A DNA stretch of 64,000 bases from Echinarachnius parma. Taxonomy: Eukaryota > Echinodermata > Echinoidea > Clypeasteroida > Echinarachniidae. Positions 1-11,879 of the stretch are shown piece after piece. The DNA lies in NCBI GenBank assembly GCA_037951105.1, contig JBAMJV010002074.1, positions 145,948-209,947 of the forward strand. Reading direction: 5' to 3'. Within the stretch, counting starts at the first letter, position 1; each line of letters opens with the position of its first letter. The position numbers and the translations under genes were made by a program. The notes under the pieces were generated by a model. That model was not told where the DNA came from. It searched no databases and worked only from the letters and a program-made list of their open reading frames with translations.

Positions 1-475
1 GAGTTGATGTTGGGCCATTGTCGGAAATACGTTATGCCAATATCACAAAATGACGTAGAGACGATGTTGGGCTGGCGGACATTTTAACGTCGAGCCCACA
101 TCAGAATTTGATATCTGTCCTATGTGTTGGGCCATTGTCGGAAATTGACATTTGCCCGACATCACAAAATGATGTTGGGACAATATTGGGCTGGCGGACA
201 TTTTAACGTCGGGCCAACGTCAGAACTTGATGTTCTCTCAACGTCAGGAATCGAGGTTGGGCATACGTTAGAACTGACATTGGGCCATTGTCAATAATTG
301 ATGTTGGGCAAAATGACGTTGGGTCAGCATTAAAAAAAAAAACGCCGCGCTGATGTTGGGCTGGCGGACATGTTTTCGTCGTGGTGACGTCGCATGTTTA
401 ATGTAGGCCCAACGTCCTCTTACAACGAATTTTACATCGGCCCAACGTTGGCACAATGTCAGGTGGCTAACAGGG
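1..475. repeat. CpG-rich GTTGGGCC repeat block, end of a CCCAG-type element
   Basis: Degenerate repeats of the kind GTTGGGCCATTGTCGGAAAT and GGGCTGGCGGACATTTTAAC recur in direct and inverted order. The block ends near 456-475 with GTCAGGTGGCTAACAGGG, a diverged form of the terminus GTCAGGTGGCTAGCTGGG seen at 2262 and 28509, so this is probably the right end of an element that starts outside the window. The small open frame here is a shadow. Confidence 0.7.
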
Positions 476-609
476 TTATTCCGTTGTGCTTCCTAAGAAT
501 TAGAGAAAAGTGAGTATACAGGTATTGTTAAAAGTGCCTAATTAACAGACAAATCTCAACTTTTTGTCAAACTTTGAATCCCTCCCATACGAGGTACACC
601 ATGCATCCA

Positions 610-2262
610 TAATTAGTCGTCATTTATGAGATTTCATATTCATATCGGACTATTGGTTACAGTCCGTTATTCCGAAGGTTCGTTATTCCGAAGGTTCAGT
701 TATTCCGAAGGTTCGTTATTCCGAAGGTTCGTTATTCCGAAGGTTCGTTATTCCGAAGGTTCGTTTTTCCGAAGGTTCGTTATTCCGAAGGTTCGTTGAT
801 CCGAAAATAAAATCGGGTTCGTTATTCCGAAGGTTCGTTATTCCGAAGGTTCGTTGATCCGAAAATAAAATCGGGTTCGTTATTCCGAAAATTAAATCGG
901 GCTTGTTATAATACTATAGTTTGTGTTTTGTTTATCTAATTTACAGCCTGCATTAAGCATACCCCTCCCCCTTTCCCTCCCTTGGCCAGACCAATCAAAC
1001 ATTTAAGTTTATTTTATCTCTTTATATGAAATTAAAGCATTATAACAAACCTAAATTCATTTTCGGATTAACGAACCCGATTTCATTTTAGGAATAGCGA
1101 ACCTTCGGAATAACGAACCCTCGGAATAACGGACCTTCGGAATAACGAACCTTCGGAATAATGAACCCGATTTCATTTTAGGAATAGCGAACCTTCGGAA
1201 TAACGAACCTTCGGAATAATGCAACAAATGTTCGGATTAACGAACCCTATTTCATTTTCGGATTAACGAACACTCAGGTATAGGAAATTTGCGTGTTCGG
1301 AATAACGAACCTTCGGAATAACGAACCTTCGGAATAACGAACCGCACCCGGACTATTGACATTGGGGCAACATCAATTTTATGACCATTTGCCGAGTTGT
1401 TTCATAGCTGCCAGAGGCTGACATCGGCAGGATATCGCTATGGCGTCATCATTGAGATGTCATATTCATGTCTAATCATTGACGTCGGCCCAACATCAAT
1501 TTTACAACCAATTACCGACCTCCTAAATTGCTATCAGTTCCAACATCGGCGCGATATTAGCCCGACGTCATTCATGAGATGTCATATTCATGTCGGACTA
1601 TTGACATCAACGCAACATCCATTTTATGACCATTTGCCGAGTTGTTTCACTGCTGAATGTTCTTACGTCGGCGTGATATCGGCCTGTCATCATATTGTAG
1701 ATATCATATTGATGTCCAATTAATAACATTGTCCCGACATTACTTTCACAACCATTAAGCGACCTCTTAAATTGATACCAGTTCCAACATCGGCGCGATA
1801 TTAGCCCGACGTCATTTATGAAATGTCATATTCATGTCGGACTATTGACATTGGCGCAACATCAATTTTATGACCATTTGCCGACTTGTTTCATAGCTGC
1901 CAGAGGCTGACATCGGCAGAATATCGCTATGGCGTCATCATTGAGATGTCATATTCATGTCTAATCGATTTTTATTGGGCCATTGGCGGAAATTGACGTT
2001 CGGCCAACATCACAGAATGATTTCGTGACAATGTTGGGCTAGCGGACATTTTAACCTCGAGCCGACATCATAATGTTATGTTGATCCAATGTCATGAGAT
2101 GATGTTGGGCCATTGTCTGAAATTGACGTTATGCCAATATATCACAAAATGACGTAGTGACGATGTTGGGCTGGCGGACATTTTAACTTCTAGCCAACCT
2201 CGATATGCCGACATCCGGCCAACAACTTTTGACATCGGCCCGACGTCAGGTGGCTAGCTGGG
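610..2262. repeat. ~123-bp satellite with ~247-bp dimer, ending in a CCCAG-type terminus
   Basis: Units containing TCATATTCATGTCGGACTATTGAC recur about every 245-247 bp (near 1340, 1590 and 1835), with a half-unit variant between them, giving a ~123-bp monomer in dimers. The array is interrupted at 656-1348 by a foldback element. From 1975 it passes into sequence related to the 28-kb palindrome and ends at 2262 with GACGTCAGGTGGCTAGCTGGG minus its first base. The 108-aa open frame inside is a repeat shadow. Confidence 0.75.
656..1348. mobile_element. TU-like foldback element with 16-bp tandem arms
   Basis: The left arm (about 664-903) is a tandem array of the 16-bp unit TTCGTTATTCCGAAGG; the right arm (about 1063-1343) is the same unit in reverse complement. 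Towards the centre both arms change to longer units containing AAAATAAAATCGG. A unique AT-rich core of about 160 bp lies between. The 10-bp sequence CGGACTATTG flanks it at 646-655 and 1349-1358, and the flanks are parts of the surrounding satellite monomer, as expected of a real insertion. Sea urchin TU elements are foldbacks whose outer inverted repeats consist of ~15-bp tandem units; membership is inferred from architecture only. Confidence 0.8.
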
Positions 2263-3053
2263 TTGTGGGATAGAGCAAGCTCGCTCGCGAATTTGTGTCA
2301 TTAGAATTTCAAAACCAATTATAAGAACCCACAATCATACCCTTTTCATACAAAATTGTGTTTATTGACCTAGAATATCTGTCTTTCAATCATTAGAAGC
2401 TTGAAATCGTATGGAAGTCCACTTTAAGAGGAGATGGGTTCACACCATAGAGTTATATACTAAAGAACACTAGAGGGCGCACTCCCTCAAATTGCTGTTA
2501 CGATCATGAAAGAGCCGTCCGCCATCTTGTTCAGGGCAAAAAGTGCTCTCCCCGCGAGTAAGCGCACTTCACGATGAATGAGCGAGTGAGACCGGGTGAA
2601 TGTCAGGAATTATTTCCCCACAAATTACGTCTTTTGTGTAATCTCAAAGTTATTCTAAAACAAATCTTTTGATAAAATTCCGTTCAAAATTAAATTTTGA
2701 ACCATTTTAATGGAAATTTCCATGCCAGTTTTCAAAAATATTTGGTCGGCATAAAAAGTTGTGCTTGATTTTCGGTTTGTCAATACTTGGCTAAATGATA
2801 AAATATTTGTATAGACTGGACACTTTAATTAAATTTCGATTTATGTTATCTTTCCGCAATTTTTCAGACTTAAATGTGTACGTTTCCTCAACAAGTATAA
2901 GTGTTCTTATATGGCTATGCATTTTGTTTTCATCCTAGAGTTTTGTATGCAATGTTTAAGTGCAAGTTTAGTGACCCTACGTGACCAATTTCTCCTCGAT
3001 ACTGTGTACGCTGCCCATCCCCATATGTGCAATATTATGTGTGCGTGCGCGTG
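2263..3053. other. intergenic or intronic DNA, nothing recognised
   Basis: No convincing reading frame, splice-bounded exon or repeat was seen. There is a CpG-containing stretch at about 2500-2620. Two short opposing frames near 2907-3166 overlap the start of the next foldback and are not supported. Confidence 0.5.
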
Positions 3054-3943
3054 CCCCAAAAATGGAACTGGGCACTTCCCAAAATAAAGTAACAAAATGT
3101 TTATGTCCATCGGAAAGGGTGTCTTTTCCAATCAACAGCGATACCGAGAACATTTTTGACGAGTAGTTTTTGTATTGGGACGTCTTAAAGTGAAACCAGT
3201 AAAGTGTTTAACTCCACGAAAATTACTTGGAGCTTCCACATTTCTCTTCTACCGTGTTGTTCGGCTTATGGTAAGAGAAGAATAAAATAGGGTTAGATTT
3301 TTTTAAATGCCCCTTTAGTATGACGATATCTATCATTAATAATCATTCAGCTCAAGAACTTTAATGAACGGTCATAAACCTTATACACTTTATACAGTAA
3401 TTCGTTGTAAAGGGTAACGACATTTTTCGGTTTTTTAACCAGGAAAGCAGTGTTCTGTTTCAATGAAACTTTCACACATCATTTGGACATATCTTACAAT
3501 AATTGTGGTATAGAATTGAAGTCTCAAATGTAATTTGGGCAATATCTGACACTTTACAGGTGCACCTTTAAGTGTGACCATGTATATAAGGTTCCTTTTT
3601 GTGTCAAATTTTAACAATTCAGTGCCTGATAAATCGCACTTCCTGCCCGTCATATCATCAAACAACTATGCCTATTCTCTCGGCACATAGCTGAATGCAC
3701 ACTAACAATGGCGCGCGTATTTTCTCGTTCTTCGATGTATATGACGGGCAGTAAGTGCGAATTATCAGGCACTGATTTTGTAAAAATTGACAAAAATGGG
3801 AACCTGACATGGTGTCACTCACAGCGCCCTAAAACAAAAAGTACACGACCAAAATGACTGTTCTTGGTATCGTTTTTCATTGGAAAATTAACATTTTGTT
3901 ACTATATTTTGGGAAGTGCCCTGTTCCGTTTTTTTTTGTTGGC
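3054..3943. mobile_element. foldback MITE (GGGCACTTCCC family), copy 1
   Basis: The left end (about 3054-3100, with GGAACTGGGCACTTCCC and AAAATAAAGTAACAAAATG) is the inverse of the right end (3885-3930, with ATTTTGTTACTATATTTTGG and GAAGTGCCCTGTTCC). A central hairpin carries TGCCTGATAAATCGCACTTC (near 3622) against its inverse (near 3750-3775). A TA-type MITE is nested at 3188-3568. A second copy lies at 13138-13602. Confidence 0.7.
3188..3568. mobile_element. TA-flanked MITE (AAGTGATCC family), diverged copy
   Basis: Begins TTAAAGTGAAACCAGTAAAG and ends ACTTTACAGGTGCACCTTTA. It shares internal blocks such as GGTAAGAGAAGAATAAAATA and AAGTCTCAAATGT with the intact copies at 23074-23622 and 42468-43014. 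It is shorter and its termini have decayed, so it is an older copy, inserted into the foldback that surrounds it. Confidence 0.75.
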
Positions 3944-4382
3944 CACCCTGTATAAGGATGATATTTTCTTGGCATAAATTATTGCATTTGGTGCAAACAG
4001 AGCGTCTTAAATTAGCAGGATTTATTAATCTAACAAACATAAATGCGCATTGAGCTGGTAACAAAACTTTGGGGCTGCAACAATGATATTGACAGTGTTT
4101 TGTGGCTTGAAATAGTGTAATTAACTAATTCAAGTTAGAAATAAAATACATCAATACAAAATACATAAGAAATTATCATAAACATTAAACAGAAGGAATC
4201 TGACTCTTCGAAATTAGTTTGTTGAATCACTATACAGGCGCCTTAGTCCGATCGGCCACTAATGAATTCTGCATATATCATATTTAACCTACACAACACC
4301 TTACTTTTATTCTCGCATATTACACAGGATTTGTAGTGTCGTACCATGGGACGCAACTGTAATTTTTGGCCGCACCAGCATA
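3944..4382. other. no feature recognised
   Basis: AT-rich sequence between two foldback elements. A minus-strand frame entering from the neighbouring inverted repeat crosses it, but no exon signals were seen. Confidence 0.4.
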
Positions 4383-6009
4383 GACCGGCAGCCCAGAGGT
4401 CTTTTGTGCATCGAAAAGCGTACTGATTTTTGAACATATGAATATTTAGAGGAGAATGTAACAAATCCAAAAATATGAGTCTCCCGGGGTGTACCCATGG
4501 ATAAAGGGGTCCTTTGCGCCTCCAAAGTTTGACCCCTGGGGATTGTCCGATGCTTCTATTTGTTTGCGAATGTACCGTGTTCAATATCGCTGACTGCGGG
4601 GAGAGCGAAACTGAGAACAAAAGGATCGCTGATGCGTACCTGGCAATTTCGACAAATTTTACGTTGCCTGATTTGAAAGACGAAATACACGTTGATTCAT
4701 TGGGGATTATATCTAAAACCTCTTGCAACTTTACAAATATGTCTTACAGTTTACAGAATACATATTGATAGCACGTTTGAATATGCCAAAGGCCATATAA
4801 ATACATTCGAATGAACCCCATCACCAACACAAGATCAAACATGGCTTCCACTTACAAATGAATATCACACATTAAAACAACACCCGTGTATAAAACTAAA
4901 GTAACTAGCCGAATGCAGAGGAACCAATACAGGTATATGAGCGCATGGCATAGCGACGGAGGGGGGGGGGGGGGGGGGGGTGACAACTGCGGTGACAGAG
5001 AAAAATGTATATATTAATAGAGCCTTTACTCTGTGCAGTCGTGTTCAGAGTGGCAGATGGTTGTCATGGGATATCTTTTGTTCTCTTTCATGAGAACAAT
5101 TTTACAACCATCGCATCAAGGAATTTCTAATCGATGTAACAAGAATAATAAGTAACCATTCAGTCCTTTCAATTCGATGAATACACGTCTTTCTCACTTG
5201 ACCGTAGTATTGCACATGTGAAATATGTAACTGTGAACAGGGACAGCGACATTTACCATGGTAATTAGCATCATTGGCTCTAACTCATTGATGTCAATAT
5301 GCTAGAATTACGTACAAATCAATAGAACGTAGCAGAGCACACATACCGCCCTTACTCATTCAACCGTAAAGCATATCTAGAGATCAGTGGAACTAGGTCT
5401 GGTCCTGGGTCATGATCGTGCTCTCGGCCACTGGTGTATTGGCCTCTACTTACAGCTTGGATGCCAATACACACATATACATGTAATTGCCCTTTGTCTG
5501 ACTTTGTGCAGCGATTTTTTCCCTCTATGTTGGGAAATGTGGAAGCTCCGCTTTTTTAAACATAACTTTTGCGAGTCGATTTTCAATATTCAGAGGCATC
5601 TGCAGGGTAATTTAACGGATGACATTTGTATCCAATATGTATTCTGTAATCTGTAAGACATATGTGTTAAGTTGCAAGAGGTTTTGGATATAATCCCCAA
5701 TGCATCAATGTGTATTTCGTCTTTCAAAACAGGCCACGTAAAATTGCCAGATACGCATCAGTGATCCTTTTGTTCTCTGTTTCGCTCTCCCCGCAGTCAG
5801 CGATGTTGAACACGGTACATTCGCAAACAAATAGAAGCATCGGACAATCCCCAGGGGTCAAACTTTGGAGGCGCAAAGGACCCCTTTATCCACGGGTACA
5901 CCCCGGGAGACTCATATTTTTGGATTTGTTACATTCTCCTCTAAATATTCATATGTTCAACAATCAGTACGCTTTTCGATGCACAAAAGACCTCTGGGCT
6001 GCCGGTCTA
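4383..6009. mobile_element. inverted-repeat structure, ~385-bp arms
   Basis: The left arm (4383-4768) is repeated in reverse complement at 5631-6009, bounded by AGACCGGCAGCCCAGAG on one side and CTCTGGGCTGCCGGTCT on the other. A loop of about 860 bp holds a run of about 20 G at 4961-4980 and no recognised gene. The same frame stays open in both arms (161 codons at 4243-4728 minus, 105 codons at 5710-6027 plus), with a few amino acid changes. Another frame, 4514-4768 plus, contains several cysteines and N-glycosylation sequons but is frameshifted in the other arm. I recognise no family. It may be a foldback transposon or an inverted duplication of an exon. Confidence 0.6.
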
Positions 6010-6740
6010 AGCATGGTACACAGCTAACTAGCGATGTGCTACGCGCAGAGAACTTGAGACGGTCTGACATATGTTATTCGGGAAATCAACCTCTGTTTTT
6101 TGCAGTTTTGTTTGTCAATACATTAAATTCCATTATTATATTAAATATCCACCAATAACAAATTCGTGATTTAGGTATTGTATGAAATATAGCTGTGTTT
6201 TGTTATTTATTGAGATTTGCTGTCTTATTTACGACCATGTATAATGATCTTCTTCGAAATATAGATGGGTTTCGGATTTCTTTTGTATGATGTTTACTAA
6301 CACTGAAACTACTAAGATTGATAACAATTTGTCATGATTGTTTTTGGAAATGTCCTGAGTGCCATTTTGAAGGCAAATTTCCCCCTTTACACTAACACTA
6401 ACACCAACACCATATTTGAAATAACCCAGTGGCTACAATTCAATCATAATTATGTGACCTGTCACCACAAAATACTAATAAATTTACAATAATTCAACTT
6501 TGCTGCTTGGATATTTTGATTTCTCCAGAATCTCATTTTACTGGTCATATATTAGTTATAACAACCTTCTACAAATAGATTCTGAAATCCTCCAACGACC
6601 TAGACAGCTAATGTGCATTGACAAAGTCAACTATTTTCTAATGTTTCAGCTTTATATAATATATAGAAACTTTATAAAGGGTCCGTGGCAACAAGTAATA
6701 AAAGAAATGCAGTCATACTTGAATCCGTGAATGGCTGTGC
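6010..6740. other. AT-rich DNA, nothing recognised
   Basis: Near 6382-6427 there is a short stretch (ACACTAACACTAACACCAAC, then ATTTGAAATAACCCA) resembling one arm of the hairpin at 35897-36001, probably a solo fragment of that family. No coding sequence is supported. Confidence 0.4.
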
Positions 6741-8050
6741 ACAGTAAGAAAAAAAGGTTGATAAATGGTGCAAAGTAACGGGAAAAGGTGCAGACTCGGC
6801 ATAGGATTAAAGTTGCACGATAGTATGCACCTATAAAGGTGCATTTTTGTGAAAGTGCAAAGTCGCACCTTTCTTAGACTTGTTCCTATACCATGGTCCT
6901 ACTGCACGCATGTTTTTATGTACTTCTCTATTAATACACGATTCGTAAACTCTATGTCAATCATCAAATGTATCTCACACTATTATGAGTGTATAATCTT
7001 ATGGGTTTAAATGAATATGTGTCGATTGTATTTTCATATAATATTGAAATTAATTAAATAGGTCTGTAAATCAAACTACGGCCACATCAAGGCTATCAAC
7101 CAATTGCAGGGTCCAAGACAAACACTTCACTCACAGAGAGAAAACAAACATATTTGTGTTTAAATGCAAAATTGTTGATTTACATCACTGTTGTATGACT
7201 TATTTTGTGAAATAATAGCTCATTATGCATGCATTATCCATTTTGCATTATCCAAGCGAGAATCAAACAAAGATAATAAAATACACACTAAGAAAAAAAA
7301 GGTTGAAATAAGGTGCAAAGTAACGGCGAAAGGTGCAGACTCGGCAAAAGAGTAACATTGCACCATTTTATGCACCTAGTTAGGCCATGAAAAAAGAATA
7401 GTTGGATTGGCGTAACCCGCCCGACCTAAAAATACCGCCGACCCTAAAGGTTTTTTCTGATTTTTTATTTATTTTTTTTTTTTTTTCCAATTGCGATATG
7501 TGTTATTTGTGTGTTATATGTGTGTTTTTGTGTATTTGTGCAAATCCTGAAAAAAAAAAAAAAACCCTACCTACCTACCCTAATGCTTGGTTGCCCGTTA
7601 CTCCAATCCAACAATTTTTTTGGGGGGGGCTTAGGTGATCTTTTGCTAAAGTGCACAATCCCACCATTCTACGTCTTGTTCCTGTACCACGGTCCTACTG
7701 CACATGTGGTTTTCTGCGATACTCTATTAATATACCATTCATAAACTCTATGCCAACATCAAAATTATCGTGCAACATAATGAGTTCATATGTTTATGGT
7801 TTTATAATGAAAATGTGCCAACGGTCTTTTTATATTAACTTTATATTATTCAAATGTATATTAATGACAACTACGGCCACAGCAAGGCCGTCCGCCAATT
7901 ACAGGGTGCGAGAGAAATAATTCACTCTCAGAGAGACAAAATATGCATTTCGTGTTTTAATGCAAAATGTTGATTTCCATCACTACTCTATGTTTCCTTT
8001 TGTTAAATATTAGCTCATTATGCATGAAGGGATTTGAAAAATAGAGAAAT
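6741..8050. repeat. two direct copies of a GGTGCA-motif element
   Basis: Copy A starts near 6741 and copy B near 7286, both with AGTAAGAAAAAAAGGTTGA or a close variant, then GGTGCAAAGTAACGG and GGTGCAGACTCGGCA. Later shared blocks include TTGTTCCTATACCATGGTCC / TTGTTCCTGTACCACGGTCC and ACTCTATTAATA. Copy B is interrupted by a small inverted-repeat element at 7400-7613. A related copy in the other orientation lies at 12331-12790. Open frames here do not look like protein. Confidence 0.6.
7400..7613. mobile_element. small MITE, ends TTGGATTGG[C/A]GTAAC
   Basis: TTGGATTGGCGTAAC near 7402 is matched in reverse complement by GTTACTCCAATCCAA ending near 7611. The interior is rich in T and A runs. 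It interrupts the second GGTGCA copy. A clear target duplication was not identified. Confidence 0.6.
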
Positions 8051-8191
8051 CGGAAATAAAGTACTATGAAAATATGTCTAATTCACACATAGTTTCGTTA
8101 CAGCCCCTATGATTGGCCATTTGCTTGATAGGCTATCGCACGCTAATGCGACGTCATTAATTCGATGCTATAAAGACCAGTTCATGCGTAT

Positions 8192-8537
8192 GTAGTGTGG
8201 CAAGATCGGTAGAGCGCGCGCTTTCTGATCATGAGATCCCGAGTTCGAACCCTGCCCACTGCCTTTGTCCTTCAGCAAGACAATTTATCCACAGTTGCTG
8301 CTCTCTACCCAGGTGTATAAATGGGTACCATGGTCGGGTGTTAATTAGTCTTTGCGCCATCATCAGTGGCAGCACGGCTAGTATGCTCCCCGGGGTGTTG
8401 AGAAAGTATGCAATATCATTGTGTGGGTTTGAAATGTACCTGATGACCATGGGTATTAATATTAATATGGGCGGTAGAATATATACACATAGTTTCCGCG
8501 CTCTATAAGTGATTTATTATTATTATTATTATTATTA
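8192..8537 (+). mobile_element. tRNA-derived SINE
   Basis: The head is tRNA-like, with an A-box region near 8198-8216 (GGCAAGATCGGTAGAGCGCG) and a B box near 8242 (GAGTTCGAACCC). The body contains CTCTACCCAGGTGTATAAATG and CAGCAAGACAATTTATCC. It ends in an ATT repeat (about 8511-8537). The copy at 37983-38326 shares head and body. The middle part is diverged and the overlapping 103-codon frame is incidental. It is not a functional tRNA gene: the sequence runs on without a tRNA acceptor end. Confidence 0.85.
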
Positions 8538-8752
8538 GCCTATCATCAATGGTTGCTCATGGCAAATTGAAAAGCTTTTCAGGGGTTTGTCCGACATAGC
8601 AACAGCTGATTTGTGCACGATTTGTTTCTACGTATTGAATCGCATTTATACCAATTGAATAGTTCGTCTCCAGGTCACCGCTGGACGCTATTGACTTGAA
8701 TTGTTTGAATAACATTGTTTATGCAATTGGACCATCAACCCTAGGAATATAA

Positions 8753-8841
8753 CATTTTGTTTAACAAAGAGAAGTCTTCTTAGATTAATTTCTATAATAT
8801 AGAAATTAATCTAAGAAGACTTCTCTTTGTTAAACAAAATG
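8753..8841. repeat. perfect 89-bp palindrome
   Basis: Two 44-bp arms (8753-8796 and 8798-8841) are exact reverse complements around a single A at 8797. The outer ends are CATTTTG and CAAAATG. No mismatch was found on reading both arms. It could extrude a cruciform or, if transcribed, form an uninterrupted hairpin. Confidence 0.95.
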
Positions 8842-9236
8842 GGCGGTAGAATAAAATTGGGACACATACGGACACAAACAAAAGCAGTTTCAATGCAAAG
8901 ATGCGTAATCATGCTGTTGGCACCTAAAACAACTTGCTATAGAAATCGTACAAGGTGCAAACCCTTTCAAAATCCATAGAATTGCACACTTGCAGTTGAT
9001 TATTCAACGAAGGGGCTGTAAGTCTTGCATTAAGTTTTAACACCTTTGCAGTGCAAAGCGGCGCATCTTGTGGTAATATTCGTGAATATAAATCTTTTAT
9101 TTACAATATTTGCATGTGTTTTGTTGAAATGGTTGGAATGGTTAGCTTATTTAACTATAATGTGATGTCGTACATAAATGTTGGGCCATCAGCTACACTT
9201 TTTGTTAGTTTATGAAAAGTGTGTTTTGGGCAATTC
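8842..9236. other. fragment with GGTGCAA-like motifs
   Basis: Motifs such as AAGGTGCAAACC (near 8950) and CACCTTTGCAGTGCAAAG (near 9040) recall the GGTGCA family at 6741 and 12331. No gene is seen. Confidence 0.35.
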
Positions 9237-11306
9237 CACGGTAACGGAAGGACATTCAGACACAATTTTTGAACTTAAATCAAATAATTCCAGGATCCTG
9301 CTTTTGATTTATTATTTTAACTGGCATGTCTTTGATCCTTGTTGGGACACCTTTGATTTCCACTATTTCTAAAATTTTGACCGCATTATGTAAATTAGAT
9401 ATGGACACTAATGAGGCCAGTAACGGGAGGACGCCAAAATGGACATGGATTTTCAAGTTGTTTAGTTATGACCCAATCTCTGTGAAGTTACGAGGTCTAT
9501 CATGTTAAGTTGGCTACTATTTCCTTATGTTCACAGAGTATAACACCACCTTTTAAGAAAAATATCTCCATTGGTATATTAATTATGAGAAATTAATTAC
9601 TTCAGTGTTCGGTAACGGAAGGACGGTAACGGAAGGACCTCTGAAAAGTCCATAGGAATTGTACAATAAAATTAAATTTTGAAATTTAAACACCATTTAT
9701 GAGAAGGAAACATCTCTTTTGTGGTCTAAAATGAGTTTGTAACATAGATAACATATGGACATCACAAGCATTTACATTTCTATTTTTTTCTTACTATATT
9801 TCATGCTCCAATGGCTCTTATTCATGGTCCATCCATGGTAACGGAAGGACACTCAGACACAAATTGTCAACTTTAAGAAAGACATTTTTAAATACTTGTG
9901 TTGTTAGAACAGTCAATTTTGATAACAATACTTCCAAAAACATACAGGTTTAAGGTCCCATCATTTTATTGTTGTTATCTTCGCACATTATTGAATATGC
10001 ATACAAATGAGGTCGGTAACGGAAAGACACCAAAATGGACAAGGTTTTGTTATCTAATCAGTTTTAACTAAAACTCTGTGATATTAAATAATACAAAATA
10101 TTTTAAGGGTACACATTTCATTCTCTGAAGTGTTTAGAAGAATTTACTTGTTCTTTGATTAAAATTTGTCCGCAGATATTTGAGTTATTTCACACAAAGC
10201 GGACCAATGTTCGGTAACGGAAGGACATGATGGACTATAATGTATGATATGACACAGTAGGGTTATTTCATGTCAAATCACCTTTTAAAAAAAGGTGAAC
10301 ATTTTCATCGCAGCCCCCTTCAAATTTGCTAATATTTGGTATGTATGATATTTATGTTTTAGCCCAATCTGCCAAATAATTTTGGCGCTATGGTCGATTC
10401 TTATGGGGGAGTTTTGTAAGAAATGGGCGTGTGCACCATTTTTCAAATGGCCAATGTCCATTAACCGTTGGGTCAATTTATTTTGTAATGGTGTCATTGG
10501 ACGGGGGATGTTATGTGCAATCCATTTATGCCACTTGTGTTCATGCATGAGCGAGTTTGGATACGATAACCTTTGACCTTAGATTTTTGACCTTACGTTT
10601 TACTTCGTGGATCAAATAATTTTGAGAATTTGAAAGAATTGGAGATATTTTATTTCTTGTTTTTTCTACAGTCTTGTTTTTAGTTTGCAAATTTCATGTA
10701 AAATTTTATTATTTTAGACCTACACCCATGTCCAAGAATTATATAGGGGTGTATTATGTATTAAAAAAGACCTATTCCAAGTCATGATTAGAGCCTATTC
10801 ACACCCTGGCTCACTACAGGTAAATAGAGCTACTAATCCCCATACAATAGAAATCCAGACCAATGGCATCATGGTACAAGGGCCCTGTTGCAGAAAGAGA
10901 TAAAATCAATTGTGAGCCAGATCGAATGTTCTAAGTGCACAAATCTGATTGGTTGAAACACAGAAAATTACTAGTCTGACCATGCTACGCCACTGATAGC
11001 TGGCCATTCCAGGTATTGTCTTATTATTTGGGTTTTCATATATGAGAGACCAATTTTTTAACATCAATTTGGTCATAATATGTAATATGAGGTACCTTGT
11101 CCATCTGTTACCATGTGTATGGTAACGGAATGACATTTTCTTTTGTTATTTATTAATTAACGAAGAAACACTGATTGTTAGCAATGGGAAGGCCCAGGCA
11201 TGGGAAGGCCTACTTGAACTTGCTTTGCACTGAAGATTGGTCTGCTCTCTAACAACTATGTGAGCCCCAAAATTAAAAATATTGATTTTTCGGTAACGGA
11301 AGGACA
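9237..11306. repeat. region iterating the motif GGTAACGGAAGGACA
   Basis: The motif or a one/two-base variant occurs at 9240, 9418, 9611, 9625, 9837, 10015, 10213, 11121 and 11292, all in the same orientation. The first group recurs about 597 bp later (9240 to 9837, 9418 to 10015, 9611 to 10213), and shared context such as GACACCAAAATGGACA shows a diverged tandem duplication. The sequence between is AT-rich with no convincing frame. Function is unknown. Confidence 0.7.
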
Positions 11307-11879
11307 TTTTCATAGGCTGAAAATAAGAAGTCATTGAAGCATAACAAATCAAATAAATCATACAAATTTACTATTTTACGAAATGGTCATATCTCAGGAG
11401 TCAGAATAATGTTTTTTAGGCTTAACTGGGGAAATATAAAACAAACACAGGATCAAAACACTTTTTCACCAAAATGTCAATTTGGGGGGTTCAATTATGG
11501 TTATAAAGTTATTATAAAAATACAACTAAAATTAAGTAAAACTAAAATGTTCTCATTGAATTCCAAAAATATAGAATTTAAGCTTTGATTTGATACCAAA
11601 TTTGTATCATAAAAATGCTTGTAAATGTTTTGGTTAAATGTCCACTTTGGCGTGGAATTGCCCTTTTATTTACAATTATCTACATTCATAACTGTTAATA
11701 AACGGTTTTTCGTACTACCTACAATTTTCCCTGTTTTTTCTGGTTCTGGCGACAATGTTCCTGTCAAACAACGACAATTTCTTTTATGAAACAGAAACAA
11801 TCCTGTTGAACTAGGCCTATGCTATAAGCATCACAGGTTGTTTCTTTTATTACCCTGGTCTGTGAAAAAAAACCAGGCA
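11307..11879. other. AT-rich DNA, nothing recognised
   Basis: An 84-codon plus-strand frame (11334-11588) has low-complexity lysine/isoleucine/phenylalanine composition and looks like chance in AT-rich DNA. Confidence 0.4.

Noticed and set aside
1397..1723. 108-codon frame
   Set aside because: Lies wholly inside the ~123-bp satellite and is not kept between monomers.
8197..8270. Functional tRNA gene
   Set aside because: A and B boxes are present but the sequence continues into a SINE body and tail, and the same unit recurs at 37983.
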